A stretch of DNA of 64,000 nucleotides from Peptoclostridium acidaminophilum DSM 3953. GTDB taxonomy: Bacteria > Bacillota > Clostridia > Peptostreptococcales > Peptostreptococcaceae. Made by a program: the position numbers and the translations under genes. The stretch lies in NCBI RefSeq assembly GCF_000597865.1, contig NZ_CP007453.1:1-64000 (forward strand), read 5' to 3'. The notes below the pieces were generated by a model. It had not been told where the DNA came from, searched no databases, and saw only the letters and a list, made by a program, of their open reading frames with translations. Every line of letters begins with the position of its first letter. The stretch's first letter is position 1. This document shows, piece by piece, positions 7,891-16,213 of this stretch.

Positions 7891-8767
7891 AAAGGTGATA
7901 AACAAGAGCATGGTCAACGACTTCATATCGATTTCAAATGCGTCGGCATCCGTGCTGGGCAACGAGAGCATAAGGATAAGGCAGATAGAAGGCGACCTCA
8001 ACATACACGAGCTGGACGTCAGACTGCTCAAAGCGGCCCCTGCCGAGTGGAACTTCTACAAGCCACTGGGCGACAACAAGATGGAGCAGCTCATAATATC
8101 AATAATGGAAAACGGCCTGCTGAATCCCGTAATAGTCTGGGAAGGCATAGGAGAGGGACAGTCCTACACGGTGCTTTCTGGCCACAACCGAATAGAGGCG
8201 TACAGGAGGATATACGAGCAGACTGCTGACTCGAATTACCTCAAGATACCCGCATTCATAAAGGGCAGGGATGACATAACTCCAGAGCAGGCCCAGGAGA
8301 TAATAATAGACACCAACTGGGTGCAAAGGGAATTATCGCCCATGGAGAAGGCCAAGTCGATACTCAAGAAATACGCGATAATAGACAATGAAGCCTCCGA
8401 GAGAAGAAGGAGGAAAAGGGACATAGTCTGCCAGGACTACGGCCTCAAGGGCAGGCAGGTTGAGAACTACTACAAGCTCAACGGCCTTATAAGGGACTTC
8501 AAGGACATGATAGACGAGAACCTGCTCACTATTAAATCGGGAATTAAACTGGCCATGTTCGACGAGGAAACACAATCCTGGATGCTGGAGAAATACATAG
8601 ACAGGCTTGACTACAAGAGGACGGCGCTGCTAAAGTCGGGCATGGACAGAGAGCAGATAAAGACGGTTCTGGAAGGCGAAGAAGCCGAGTACGTGATGAT
8701 GAAGGTTCCAAAGGAGCTAAAAGGCCAGATTGCAGAGATAATCAAAAACCACGGCGGAGTCAATTAG
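7880..8767 (+). CDS. parB: ParB partition protein
   Basis: This 295-residue protein has an N-terminal ParB/Spo0J-type domain at about residues 45-140, with the conserved ENGLLNPVIV strand and the SGHNR box that in this family forms part of the CTP-binding pocket. An HTH region follows (about 150-200, around DYGLKGRQVENYYKL). It binds centromere-like sites and partners with ParA. The start is TTG at 7880, inside parA, with AGGAGG (7865-7870) nine bases upstream; this overlap implies translational coupling. A strong hairpin terminator follows. Confidence 0.9.
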   Translation: MSSKKVINKSMVNDFISISNASASVLGNESIRIRQIEGDLNIHELDVRLLKAAPAEWNFYKPLGDNKMEQLIISIMENGLLNPVIVWEGIGEGQSYTVLSGHNRIEAYRRIYEQTADSNYLKIPAFIKGRDDITPEQAQEIIIDTNWVQRELSPMEKAKSILKKYAIIDNEASERRRRKRDIVCQDYGLKGRQVENYYKLNGLIRDFKDMIDENLLTIKSGIKLAMFDEETQSWMLEKYIDRLDYKRTALLKSGMDREQIKTVLEGEEAEYVMMKVPKELKGQIAEIIKNHGGVN

Positions 8768-8780
8768 ATCAGATAAATAA

Positions 8781-8816
8781 AAAAAGATTTGGGCACTGAG
8801 TGCCCAAATCTTTTTT
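8781..8816. terminator. Bidirectional terminator between parB and ttcA (palindrome copy 1)
   Basis: GATTTGGGCAC (8786-8796), loop TGA, GTGCCCAAATC (8800-8810), flanked by A and T runs so that it works for both convergent genes. Its TTTGGGCAC core recurs in palindromes at 11379 and 12235. Confidence 0.9.
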
Positions 8817-8836
8817 GCGGTTAGATAGTATTTTTT

Positions 8837-9739
8837 CTAATAGAAATCCAGGTAGGAATGCTTCTCGCCGTCCTTTTCCCAGCCGAGTATGGCGTCCATA
8901 TTGACGTTGCAGGCCGCCCTGAATATCGACTTGTCGACCTCGCTGTAGTTCTCCTTGAGAGTCTTTACAAGCTGCTTGATCTCATGCCTCTTGCTTGAAG
9001 TCTTCTTCGCGGCCACCATGCAGGCGCAATTGAGCGGCCATATTCCGCTGCCCTGTATGAAGCGCTCTATGTCCTTTTCGCGGACATAGTAGAGGGGGCG
9101 TATGAGCTCCATCTCGTCGAAGTTGGTGGATTTAAGCTTTGGCAGCATAGTCTTGAAGCTGCCGGCGTAGAGCATGTTAATCAGCGTCGTCTCTATAACG
9201 TCGTTGTAGTGGTGGCCTAGCGCAAGCTTGTTGCAGCCCAGCTCCTTGGCCTTAGAATAGAGGGCTCCGCGGCGCATCTTAGCGCACATGTAGCAAGGAT
9301 AGTCCTTGGCTATGTCGTCTATTATGTCGAATATCCCCGAGTCGAAAATGTGAAGCGGTATGCCCAGATACTCGCAGTTGTCTATGAGCAGCTCCCTTAT
9401 GTTCTTGTGGTAGCCGGGATCCATGGCTACGAATTCGACCTCGAACTTTATCTGGCCGTGGCGCTTTAGCTCCTGGAAGAGCTTGGCCATGAGCAGGCTG
9501 TCCTTTCCGCCTGATATCGCAACAGCGACCTTGTCGCCGTCCTTTATAAGCTCATATTCCTTTATGGCCTTTATGAAGTTGGACCATATGTTCTTGCGGT
9601 GCTTCTTGATTATGCTGCGCTCTATCTCCCGAAGAGGAAGACGCTCGTTGAAGGGGACTAGCACCTCGCAGCCGCTTCCCGCAACGCCTTCGCTTTTCTC
9701 ATCGATTGCAGGATCTATGTTGTTTTCCAAAATGTCCAA
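8837..9739 (-). CDS. ttcA: TtcA-family tRNA thiolation protein
   Basis: A 300-residue PP-loop ATPase. The SGGKDS loop near residue 75 binds and adenylates; CYMC near residue 150 and a further Cys in NCACM near residue 240 fit the three-Cys [4Fe-4S] arrangement of TtcA, which makes 2-thiocytidine at tRNA position 32. The exact tRNA target in Clostridia is not certain, since related PP-loop proteins thiolate other positions. The start is TTG at 9739 with GAGG about nine bases upstream. The first 40 residues are an extension I do not recognise. It is convergent with parB and divergent from dinB. Confidence 0.75.
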   Translation of the reverse strand: MDILENNIDPAIDEKSEGVAGSGCEVLVPFNERLPLREIERSIIKKHRKNIWSNFIKAIKEYELIKDGDKVAVAISGGKDSLLMAKLFQELKRHGQIKFEVEFVAMDPGYHKNIRELLIDNCEYLGIPLHIFDSGIFDIIDDIAKDYPCYMCAKMRRGALYSKAKELGCNKLALGHHYNDVIETTLINMLYAGSFKTMLPKLKSTNFDEMELIRPLYYVREKDIERFIQGSGIWPLNCACMVAAKKTSSKRHEIKQLVKTLKENYSEVDKSIFRAACNVNMDAILGWEKDGEKHSYLDFY

Positions 9740-9812
9740 AAATATCGCCTCTTTCCAATTTGTCTGTCGATGCCAAAGTATATTATATCATCTTTTGGCG
9801 TTAATTGCCTCA

Positions 9813-9841
9813 TTGACATGCAGGCAAGGGGAGAGTAAAAT
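9813..9841 (+). promoter_or_regulatory. dinB promoter (TTGACA-17-TAAAAT)
   Basis: TTGACA at 9813-9818 and TAAAAT at 9836-9841, separated by 17 bases, match the vegetative sigma consensus closely. The expected start of transcription falls at the LexA-type box. Confidence 0.75.
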
Positions 9842-9850
9842 AAAATAACA

Positions 9851-9862
9851 GAACGCTTGTTC
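9851..9862. promoter_or_regulatory. LexA (SOS) box of dinB
   Basis: GAAC-GCTT-GTTC is a perfect Gram-positive LexA/DinR half-site pair. It lies just downstream of the -10 element and next to the ribosome site CGGAGGG, so bound LexA would block dinB transcription until DNA damage. Confidence 0.8.
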
Positions 9863-9874
9863 GGAGGGATTTGC

Positions 9875-11122
9875 ATGAGAACCATACTTCACATAGACGT
9901 AAACTCGGCGTTTCTGAGCTGGGAGGCGGCATACAGGCTGCTAAACGGCGAGGAGACCGACCTCAGGGACATACCCAGCGTAGTGGCGGGAGACCCCAAA
10001 AAGCGCACGGGTGTGGTACTTGCAAAGTCGGTGCCGGCAAAAAAATACGGGATAGAAACGGGCGAGCCCCTAATGAGCGCTATGCGCAAGTGCCCGAGGC
10101 TGGTGGCAGTGCCACCCACATTCGGCCTCTACAGCCGCTGCTCAAGCGCCATGATGGAGCTGCTCTCCTCGTACACGGGCAGGGTCCAGCCCTACAGCAT
10201 AGACGAGGCCTTCATGGACGCAACAGAGGTCATAAAAAATCTCCATATGGAGCCTGTAGAATTTGCCAACCGGCTCAGGGAGAGGATAAGCCAAGAGCTC
10301 GGCTTCACCGTCAACATAGGAGTATCCTGCAACAAGCTGCTGGCCAAGGCGGCGTCGGAGCTGGAGAAGCCAAACAGGACGCACACCATGTACCCGCAGG
10401 AGATAAGCTCCAAGTACTGGCCTCTTCCTGTTAGGGAGATGTTCGGAGTGGGCAGGAGGACTGAGGTGAAGCTCAAGCGGATAGGAGTTCAGACAATAGG
10501 CGAGCTCGCCGCCATGGACCTTGTCTATCTTAGGGCAACATTCAAAAGCTACGGCGAAGTTCTCTATAATCACGCCAACGGCATAGACGATAGCCCTGTG
10601 GAGACCAGCGACGAGATAAAGAGCATAGGCAACTCCACGACAACTCCAAGCGACGTCGAGGATGCCAACACGGCGCACGAGTACCTGCTGGCCCTTGCGG
10701 AGATAGTAGGCGAGCGCCTGCGGCGAAAGGGCTTTAGGGCTTACTGCGTTGGAATATCGATAAGGTACAGCGACTTTTCCCAGTCCCAGAAACAGTCGGT
10801 GCTCTGTGCGCCTATAGAGGCAGACATTGAAATATACGAGCACGCCAAGAGGCTCTTTGATGAGCTCTGGAAAAGGGAGCCCGTAAGACTGCTTGGGGTA
10901 AGAATGACTCACCTTGAGGACGGGAGCGAAAGGCAGCTTACCATGTGGGACGAGCAGCCGGCAGGCAATGTCAGACTGGATGCTGTCATAGACCAACTCA
11001 GGGCTACCTACGGGGATGACATAATAAAAAGAGGATCGCTTGCCGATACAAGCCAGGGCAAGATAGACTCCTTCAAGAAAAGATACAACATCAACCTTAG
11101 CATGCCCGGAGGCGTGAGGTGA
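9875..11122 (+). CDS. dinB: DNA polymerase IV (Y-family, translesion)
   Basis: This 415-residue error-prone polymerase copies past DNA damage. The N-terminal HIDVNSAFLSWE carries the first catalytic Asp, YSIDEAFMD near residue 108 carries the acidic pair, and the little-finger domain follows. Near the C-terminus RQLTMWD fits a beta-clamp-binding motif. The ATG at 9875 is chosen over 9857 because CGGAGGG lies seven bases upstream. A consensus promoter and a LexA box precede it. Its stop overlaps the GTG of the next small gene, so the two are coupled. Confidence 0.95.
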   Translation: MRTILHIDVNSAFLSWEAAYRLLNGEETDLRDIPSVVAGDPKKRTGVVLAKSVPAKKYGIETGEPLMSAMRKCPRLVAVPPTFGLYSRCSSAMMELLSSYTGRVQPYSIDEAFMDATEVIKNLHMEPVEFANRLRERISQELGFTVNIGVSCNKLLAKAASELEKPNRTHTMYPQEISSKYWPLPVREMFGVGRRTEVKLKRIGVQTIGELAAMDLVYLRATFKSYGEVLYNHANGIDDSPVETSDEIKSIGNSTTTPSDVEDANTAHEYLLALAEIVGERLRRKGFRAYCVGISIRYSDFSQSQKQSVLCAPIEADIEIYEHAKRLFDELWKREPVRLLGVRMTHLEDGSERQLTMWDEQPAGNVRLDAVIDQLRATYGDDIIKRGSLADTSQGKIDSFKKRYNINLSMPGGVR

Positions 11123-11367
11123 ATCCCCTCGATACGGACGTGGTCGTTGTGTTCAGGTGCGGCAGCGACCCGGTCCCGCTCAAGGTGAAGATAGAGGAAG
11201 GCGTATTCAGGATAGACAGGATAAAAGCTGTGGAGCGAAAAAAGCTCGCAGGCGAGGACGAGATATACTACTCCTGTACAAGCCACATCTGCGAGCGGAG
11301 CTTCGACTTCGAGATAAAGTACACGATAAGGACATGCGAGTGGAAGATTACGAAGCTGATTTTGTAG
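11119..11367 (+). CDS. Small protein translationally coupled to dinB
   Basis: This 82-residue protein is of unknown function. The GTG start at 11119 overlaps the dinB stop (GTGA), and GGAGG lies seven bases upstream within dinB, so it is very likely a real coupled gene expressed in the SOS response. The sequence is a likely all-beta small domain with a Cys pair (YYSCTSHICERSF) and a C-terminal YTIRTCEWKITKLIL. I recall small DUF proteins next to dinB in other Firmicutes but cannot assign this one. Confidence 0.7.
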   Translation: MNPLDTDVVVVFRCGSDPVPLKVKIEEGVFRIDRIKAVERKKLAGEDEIYYSCTSHICERSFDFEIKYTIRTCEWKITKLIL

Positions 11368-11378
11368 AGACAAATGAA

Positions 11379-11399
11379 TTTGGGCACCCGGTGCCCAAA
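11379..11399. repeat. GGGCAC palindrome, copy 2
   Basis: Perfect inverted repeat: TTTGGGCACC, one base, GGTGCCCAAA. It lies just after the small dinB-coupled gene. There is no T run, so a simple terminator is doubtful. The same 21 bases recur at 12235, and a longer variant is the terminator at 8781. Confidence 0.75.
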
Positions 11400-11550
11400 C
11401 CGGAAGCGTCGCGAAAGGGTGCTGCTATTTGAGGTTTTTAATAGGTTAATTATGAGATATAATGAATACATAGGCCAGCAGCGTGGCGGCATATTACGGC
11501 AGCCACGGTAAAAATGCGGCCCACAATATATATAAAGAAGAGTTGATAAT

Positions 11551-12207
11551 ATGAAGATAAAAATAGACGATGCAGAAATAATGCTGGACGTCGAATACGG
11601 CAAGCGGAAAAAGATATCCGTTCATCTTGACGATCTGGCCCGCATAAAAGTAAAAGCCCCAAAAGGAACAAGCGAAGAGGTAATAGCAAACCTCATAAGG
11701 CATAACTTCAAGCTTATTTCAGACAAGAGGGAGCAGCTGCTGGAAGCCTTAAAGCCAAGGGAGGCAAGAAAGCACAGTGGTGAGGGAAGCTTTCTCCTGC
11801 TCGGCAAGGAGGATCATATCGGAGCGATAATCCAAACCGAAGGGCTCGGCGAGGAAGAGCAAAAGGCCAGCCTCAAGAAGTTCTATATAAAAGAGAGCAA
11901 GAGGATAATAGATGAGAGGGTCAAGCTGTACAAAAAGCAGCTAAGCGTAAACCCCAAAAGCGTAGAAATTATGGACTCAAGGACAAAATGGGGAAGCTGC
12001 GATTCGACCAGGAAGCTCAAGTTCAACTACGCCCTTGCCATGGTCCCCCTGGAGCTCATCGACTATGTGGTGGTGCACGAGCTTTGCCATATTATCCACA
12101 TGAACCATGACAGGTCTTTCTGGAGGCTCGTAGGGAGCATAGTGCCCGACTACAAGAGAAAGATAGAGCAGCTAAACAGATACACACAGCATACGATGGA
12201 GGAATAA
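11551..12207 (+). CDS. YgjP-like zinc metallopeptidase (DUF45)
   Basis: This 218-residue protein is of the YgjP/DUF45 family. The C-terminal half has the family signature: TKWGSCDSTRKLKFNYALAM, then VVHELCHIIHMNH, where HELCH fits the HExxH zinc site, then RSFWRLVGSIVPDYK. The substrate is unknown. There is no signal peptide or membrane segment, so it acts in the cytoplasm. ATG at 11551 has only a weak ribosome site (GAAGAG). It stands between two copies of the GGGCAC palindrome. Confidence 0.85.
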   Translation: MKIKIDDAEIMLDVEYGKRKKISVHLDDLARIKVKAPKGTSEEVIANLIRHNFKLISDKREQLLEALKPREARKHSGEGSFLLLGKEDHIGAIIQTEGLGEEEQKASLKKFYIKESKRIIDERVKLYKKQLSVNPKSVEIMDSRTKWGSCDSTRKLKFNYALAMVPLELIDYVVVHELCHIIHMNHDRSFWRLVGSIVPDYKRKIEQLNRYTQHTMEE

Positions 12208-12234
12208 GGGTATAAGGATAATGTAGCAAATCGA

Positions 12235-12255
12235 TTTGGGCACCCGGTGCCCAAA
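12235..12255. repeat. GGGCAC palindrome, copy 3
   Basis: TTTGGGCACC, one base, GGTGCCCAAA, identical to the copy at 11379. It is followed by GTTTTT and, ten bases on, by the ribosome site of the next gene. It could end the upstream transcript or control the downstream gene. Confidence 0.75.
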
Positions 12256-12275
12256 GTTTTTCCGGGAGGTGCAAA

Positions 12276-12599
12276 ATGCTGTTTCTAGTAAAAACGAAGG
12301 TGAAGGAAAAGTACATGCCAAAGCTCCAGGAGCTGTACGGGACTATAATGGAGCAGATGGACATGATAGTGGCGCTGCAGCAGCAGGGCAAGATAGTCTT
12401 TAGCGGCAAAGTGGCTGAGCAGATAGCATCCGTGCTCATAATGGACATGGAGTCCAGGCAGGAACTCGACGAATCTATACAGGCCATGCCGGGAGCGGAT
12501 ATCTTCGAAATAGAGATAACCCCACTTGAGGATTTCCAAGCCCATTTGAAGGCAGCCAAAGAGGCGCTTGAGGCAATGAAGGGCATAATGAACGAGTAA
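12276..12599 (+). CDS. Small ferredoxin-fold protein, muconolactone-isomerase-like
   Basis: This 107-residue protein opens with MLFLVKTKVKEKYMPKL and has LQQQGKIVFSGKV in the middle and an IFEIEITPLEDF strand, a pattern like the muconolactone delta-isomerase-type dimeric alpha/beta barrel. No catabolic genes are nearby, so an aromatic-degradation role is unlikely and the true function is unknown. ATG at 12276 has GGGAGGT upstream. A strong terminator follows. Confidence 0.65.
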   Translation: MLFLVKTKVKEKYMPKLQELYGTIMEQMDMIVALQQQGKIVFSGKVAEQIASVLIMDMESRQELDESIQAMPGADIFEIEITPLEDFQAHLKAAKEALEAMKGIMNE

Positions 12600-12622
12600 C
12601 GATATGATTGCTTTGAAAAAAT

Positions 12623-12661
12623 AAAAACGGCCGATGCGGAATATGCATTGGCCGTTTTTTC
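12623..12661 (+). terminator. Rho-independent terminator
   Basis: AAAAACGGCC (12623-12632) pairs with GGCCGTTTTT (12650-12659), with a T run at the 3' side, 24 bases after the stop at 12599. Confidence 0.85.
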
Positions 12662-12781
12662 TTTGAATTACATAACATATAAAGCAACTATTAACCTATT
12701 ATTAACCTGGTCATAATATGGAATTAACATGCAGGGCTTATAATCAAAATGTAAGAATTAAGTTCAAAAGGGGCAAATGAT

Positions 12782-13363
12782 TTGAATTTTAATATGATAG
12801 AAAGTCTAAAGAAAAATCCCCTAATAGCCGCAGCTCAGCATGAAAATTTGCAATTGGCCGTGGATTCCGGGGTTTCGTCAATAATATTGATGAATGGAAA
12901 CTTGAACGAATTAATGGGACAGGAGTTCCAAAACTGCAACAGGAAAAAGGCCATATTGCTGCATACAGATTTAATAAAGGGCCTATCCAATGATAAAGAA
13001 GCTATTAATTTCATTAAAAGCCATATAAACCCAGCAGGAATAGTTTCAACTAAAAGCACTATGCTGAGAGCCGCAAAAAAGAAAGGCTTAGCCGCTATTC
13101 AAAGAATATTTCTCATAGATTCAAACTCTTTAAAGAAGTCTATAGAAAGCATACGCGAAAACGACCCGGACGTAGTAGAGGTAATGCCGGCTTTTGTATA
13201 TCCGGTAATAGACATCATAAAAAAGGAAATAGACAAGCCTGTAGTTCTAGGAGGGCTTATAAGCAAAAAGGAACACATAATCGACGTGTTAAGGGGTGGA
13301 GCCGACGGAGTATCCTGCAGCAACAGTGAGCTGTGGAATATAGATATAAAAGGCATAAAATAA
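12782..13363 (+). CDS. glpP: Glycerol-3-phosphate-responsive antiterminator GlpP
   Basis: This 193-residue protein matches the GlpP family over its full length: NPLIAAAQ near the start, the KAILLHTDLIKGL strand, INPAGIVSTKS, IQRIFLIDS, then VEVMPAFVYPVI and VVLGGLISKKEHI. GlpP binds glycerol-3-phosphate and the leader RNA of glycerol genes to prevent termination. No glycerol uptake or dehydrogenase genes lie beside it, so its targets are elsewhere. TTG at 12782 is the likely start, with AAGGGG upstream; ATG at 12794 is the alternative. This gene and the next are more AT-rich in codon use than the parAB-dinB block. Confidence 0.85.
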   Translation: MNFNMIESLKKNPLIAAAQHENLQLAVDSGVSSIILMNGNLNELMGQEFQNCNRKKAILLHTDLIKGLSNDKEAINFIKSHINPAGIVSTKSTMLRAAKKKGLAAIQRIFLIDSNSLKKSIESIRENDPDVVEVMPAFVYPVIDIIKKEIDKPVVLGGLISKKEHIIDVLRGGADGVSCSNSELWNIDIKGIK

Positions 13364-13600
13364 GAAAGTCTAATAAAGTATGTTTGCTTCATGTTTTTAA
13401 ATTCAAGAAGACTAATTCAAGATTAATTTAATAGGATGGATGATTATTGGTGGAGACTAGAGAAAACCGTTAATCCTCTTCTAGGATAAACATGCTTTGT
13501 AAAAGAACTTGCTACAGGCATAGTTAAAAGAAGGAGGGTGATCTGCGTTTTTTTTAGTCTCTAATTTTTGTTGTTTAATTTTCACGGAAGGAGTTTTTAT

Positions 13601-14398
13601 ATGGGCATCAAAATGATTGTATCTGATTTGGATGGAACGATAGTTAACAGCCATGAAGATCAGTACGAGGTTTCACCAAAACTAATAGAAGAAATCAATG
13701 AATTTCAGAAAAACGGCAGGATTTTCACCATAGCCACTGGAAGACCAAATGAAACAACCATAGGTGTAATAAAAAAGCTGGGGATAAAATCTCCGTATAT
13801 AGTGCACAATGGGGCAGAAATAATAGACAGACATGGAAAGCAAATATATGCTCATACATTTTCATTAAAAAGTTGGGTTGAATTTTTGGAAGGGCTCCAG
13901 AAAATAGGCGCTTCGGTTGTATTTTCACATGATGGACAGGTGTTTTGTTTAAAACACACAGAATCAATTAGAGCATATGAAAAAAAGGAATTGATAGAGT
14001 GCCAAGTTGCAGATAAGGCATTATTGGATTCGAAGCTTGAAGTAAATAAAATCCTGATAATAGGCGACATAGAAAAATACAAGGAGCGATGGAATCAATT
14101 AGATGGAGATTTGAAGAACCAGTTCAGGTATGTGGTATCAGAGGATAATTATATGGAAATAGTAGCAAAGCACGTATCTAAGGGAAACGCCCTTAAAAGG
14201 TTAAAGGAATACCTGGGCCTAAGAGACGAGGAGGTTGTAACAATAGGAAATCATCTGAATGACAAGGAACTTTTAGAAGAGGCCCATGTAGGCTGTGCTG
14301 TTGCAAACGCTGTGGATGATTTAAAAACCATATCTGAATTTGTAACAGAAGGCAAGTACGAAGAAGGCGTCATTGAAGTAATCAAAAAATTCAAATAA
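13601..14398 (+). CDS. Cof-type HAD family phosphatase
   Basis: This 265-residue HAD hydrolase has motif I VSDLDGTIV at the start, FTIATGRPNE (motif II region), a C2-type cap, a motif III Lys in KGNALKRL and motif IV TIGNHLND, where the usual GD is replaced by GN although the second acidic residue is kept. It probably dephosphorylates sugar phosphates or a cofactor. ATG at 13601 has GGAAGGAG upstream. The 237-base gap before it holds a strong ribosome-like site (AAGGAGGG near 13531) in front of a frame of only about nine codons. Confidence 0.85.
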   Translation: MGIKMIVSDLDGTIVNSHEDQYEVSPKLIEEINEFQKNGRIFTIATGRPNETTIGVIKKLGIKSPYIVHNGAEIIDRHGKQIYAHTFSLKSWVEFLEGLQKIGASVVFSHDGQVFCLKHTESIRAYEKKELIECQVADKALLDSKLEVNKILIIGDIEKYKERWNQLDGDLKNQFRYVVSEDNYMEIVAKHVSKGNALKRLKEYLGLRDEEVVTIGNHLNDKELLEEAHVGCAVANAVDDLKTISEFVTEGKYEEGVIEVIKKFK

Positions 14399-14554
14399 AA
14401 AATAAAAACAAATAGAACTATCAGACCAGCTAATAAAAGTCAATAAATCTGATTGATTTTCTTTAGAAATTTTCAATCTTAAAAAAGAGTATGAGAAACC
14501 AAGCCATTGAAAAATCCGAACAATGACCTTGGAGAAGCTACATTTTAGCAATTT

Positions 14555-15934
14555 TTAAGCAACATGTTTTGGTGCAGTTTGAAGCTTGTTGTTTCTCCAT
14601 GCTTGGTGCTCCTGCGGGCTTCTAAATTCAAACGGTTTTAAGTCACGAAGAACCGCAAAAATGTAGTGGAGCAACTTATGCATAACGGCTATAAGGGCCA
14701 CCTTTTTCTTCTTGCTGACACATTTTTTCAAATAGTAGTCGCGAAGAATCGGATTTATGGAATCGCCGTTTCTGGTGGTTCTTATTGAGGACAGAGCCAT
14801 TGTGAAGAGAACTCTTCTGCCAATGCGGGTGCCTCGTTTAGAAATCCTGTTGCGGTCGCCAGTGAACTTGCCCGACTGATTGACTGATGGATCTATGCCA
14901 AAGAAAGCTGTAAAGGCCTTTGGAGACTTGAATAGGCTGAAATCGTTGATTTCCGCGATCAGAGTGACCGCACTGATAAAGCCTACGCCAGGCATTTGAT
15001 CCAAAAGCTCGATGTGCTTTCGAGCGGTGTCAGGAAAGTCGCTTGAGTCGATGATAGTGTGCAACTGTGATTCTATAGCATTAAGACACTTTTTAAAGCT
15101 GTCGATTCCATCAAGATGGAATCTTATTTTGGAGTCAAGCAGAGCGAATTCATTTGGCATACTCAAAGAAAGCTGTGCTGTTTCAAGAAGTTGCAGAGCT
15201 TTTTTGGCTGACCACTTCTCGCCTTTTCTGCCGCTTTTGGAAATGAGCTCAAGCAACTGCTGAGGGTCTGCATTTAGAACATCCTTAGGCGAAGGATAAG
15301 CGCTTAAAACAGCCAACGCGGTCTTTCCAAAAGGATTGGAAAACACATCAAGAAAGCCCGGGAACAGCAAGTAAAGATCCGTGCAGAGCCTGTTTTTCAT
15401 CTCAGTGAGCATGTCACAGCGGGAGTAATATTCCCTCACCATCATGCGAAGTGCGAGAATTTGAGGCTCGGGCATCATGGAAAACTTTACATCCTGGTAT
15501 TTTGCAAGCCTTGCGATAGCCTCGGCATCTTTATTATCATTTTTCACTTTTCTAATGTCGAAATTCTTGGTAGAATGGACACATAAAGGGTTTAGGACAA
15601 AACCTTTGAGGTCATTCGATCTCAGAAAGAAGAAGAGTGGTAAATGAAAGATACCCGTAGATTCTACGAAGTAGATGGGCTTTCGTTTTAACCGCTCTTC
15701 TTCTTTTTTGAGAATCTCGAGCAGCTTGTTAAATCCAGCAGGATTATGGTCAATCCTGAAAGGCTTGCGGATGAGCTCTCCGGAAGGTGCTATCATTGCA
15801 ACTACAGAAAACTCTGATGAAACATCAATTCCGACAACAAAATCGTTTAAAAATTGGGACAAAGTAACACAACCTTTCTGCTTAGAATGAATCAGAGTAT
15901 CCACTTTGTTTGAGGACGCCAAACAACCTTGCAT
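14555..15934 (-). CDS. IS110-family transposase (DEDD)
   Basis: This 459-residue protein has the N-terminal RuvC-like domain (FVVGIDVSSEFSVVAM, first Asp; KNDNKDAEAIARLA with the later acidic residues) and the C-terminal transposase_20 domain (LLDQMPGVGFISAVTLIAEI; AFFGIDPSVNQSG with a nearby Ser cluster). IS110 enzymes act with a bridge RNA from the element end. The ATG at 15934 gives an N-terminal extension; a TTG at about 15862 behind AAAGG would start nearer to the conserved domain. It appears intact. Another end of the same gene stands about 150 bases from the HAD gene. Confidence 0.9.
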   Translation of the reverse strand: MQGCLASSNKVDTLIHSKQKGCVTLSQFLNDFVVGIDVSSEFSVVAMIAPSGELIRKPFRIDHNPAGFNKLLEILKKEEERLKRKPIYFVESTGIFHLPLFFFLRSNDLKGFVLNPLCVHSTKNFDIRKVKNDNKDAEAIARLAKYQDVKFSMMPEPQILALRMMVREYYSRCDMLTEMKNRLCTDLYLLFPGFLDVFSNPFGKTALAVLSAYPSPKDVLNADPQQLLELISKSGRKGEKWSAKKALQLLETAQLSLSMPNEFALLDSKIRFHLDGIDSFKKCLNAIESQLHTIIDSSDFPDTARKHIELLDQMPGVGFISAVTLIAEINDFSLFKSPKAFTAFFGIDPSVNQSGKFTGDRNRISKRGTRIGRRVLFTMALSSIRTTRNGDSINPILRDYYLKKCVSKKKKVALIAVMHKLLHYIFAVLRDLKPFEFRSPQEHQAWRNNKLQTAPKHVA

Positions 15935-16110
15935 TTGAAACGGGTAACACCAGAAGGTGGCCCAACCAGCTAAACATCGAATCGTCCTTGTGGAGTGACA
16001 CGCTAATTTACGGATAAGACCTCATGATGTGAGGGATCCAGGAGGAACGCACATCTATCTCTCTGACAAGTGAGATTATAGCACGAAGTTTAGTGATTTT
16101 CATTCAAGAG
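15935..16110 (-). ncRNA. Candidate IS110 bridge RNA region
   Basis: The non-coding stretch upstream of the transposase is where IS110-group elements encode their bridge RNA. A TATAAT box (minus strand, near 16074-16079) and several short inverted repeats (for example around CTCACATCATGAGG at about 16019-16032) fit a structured RNA. The fold and guide loops were not worked out. Confidence 0.4.
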
Positions 16111-16213
16111 TGTCGCTGGTTCATCTGAACAATAAATGTTAAGTTATCAAGGAACATTCGGACGGGTTTTTGAACCCTAACCCTATATTTATCTTACAAG
16201 GAGGAAAAAAAAC

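Larger units (their letters stand above)
14480..16135 (-). mobile_element. IS110-family insertion sequence (ends approximate)
   Basis: It is defined by the IS110-type transposase and its flanking non-coding ends. Exact ends cannot be set by eye, since IS110 elements lack clear inverted repeats. It separates a HAD gene from the lone cas7, so its arrival or later recombination may have removed the upstream cas genes. Confidence 0.7.

Noticed and set aside
16136-16213. Remnant of the cas8c 3' end upstream of cas7
   Set aside because: A short open frame exists, but it shows no resemblance to a Cas8c C-terminus that I could defend.
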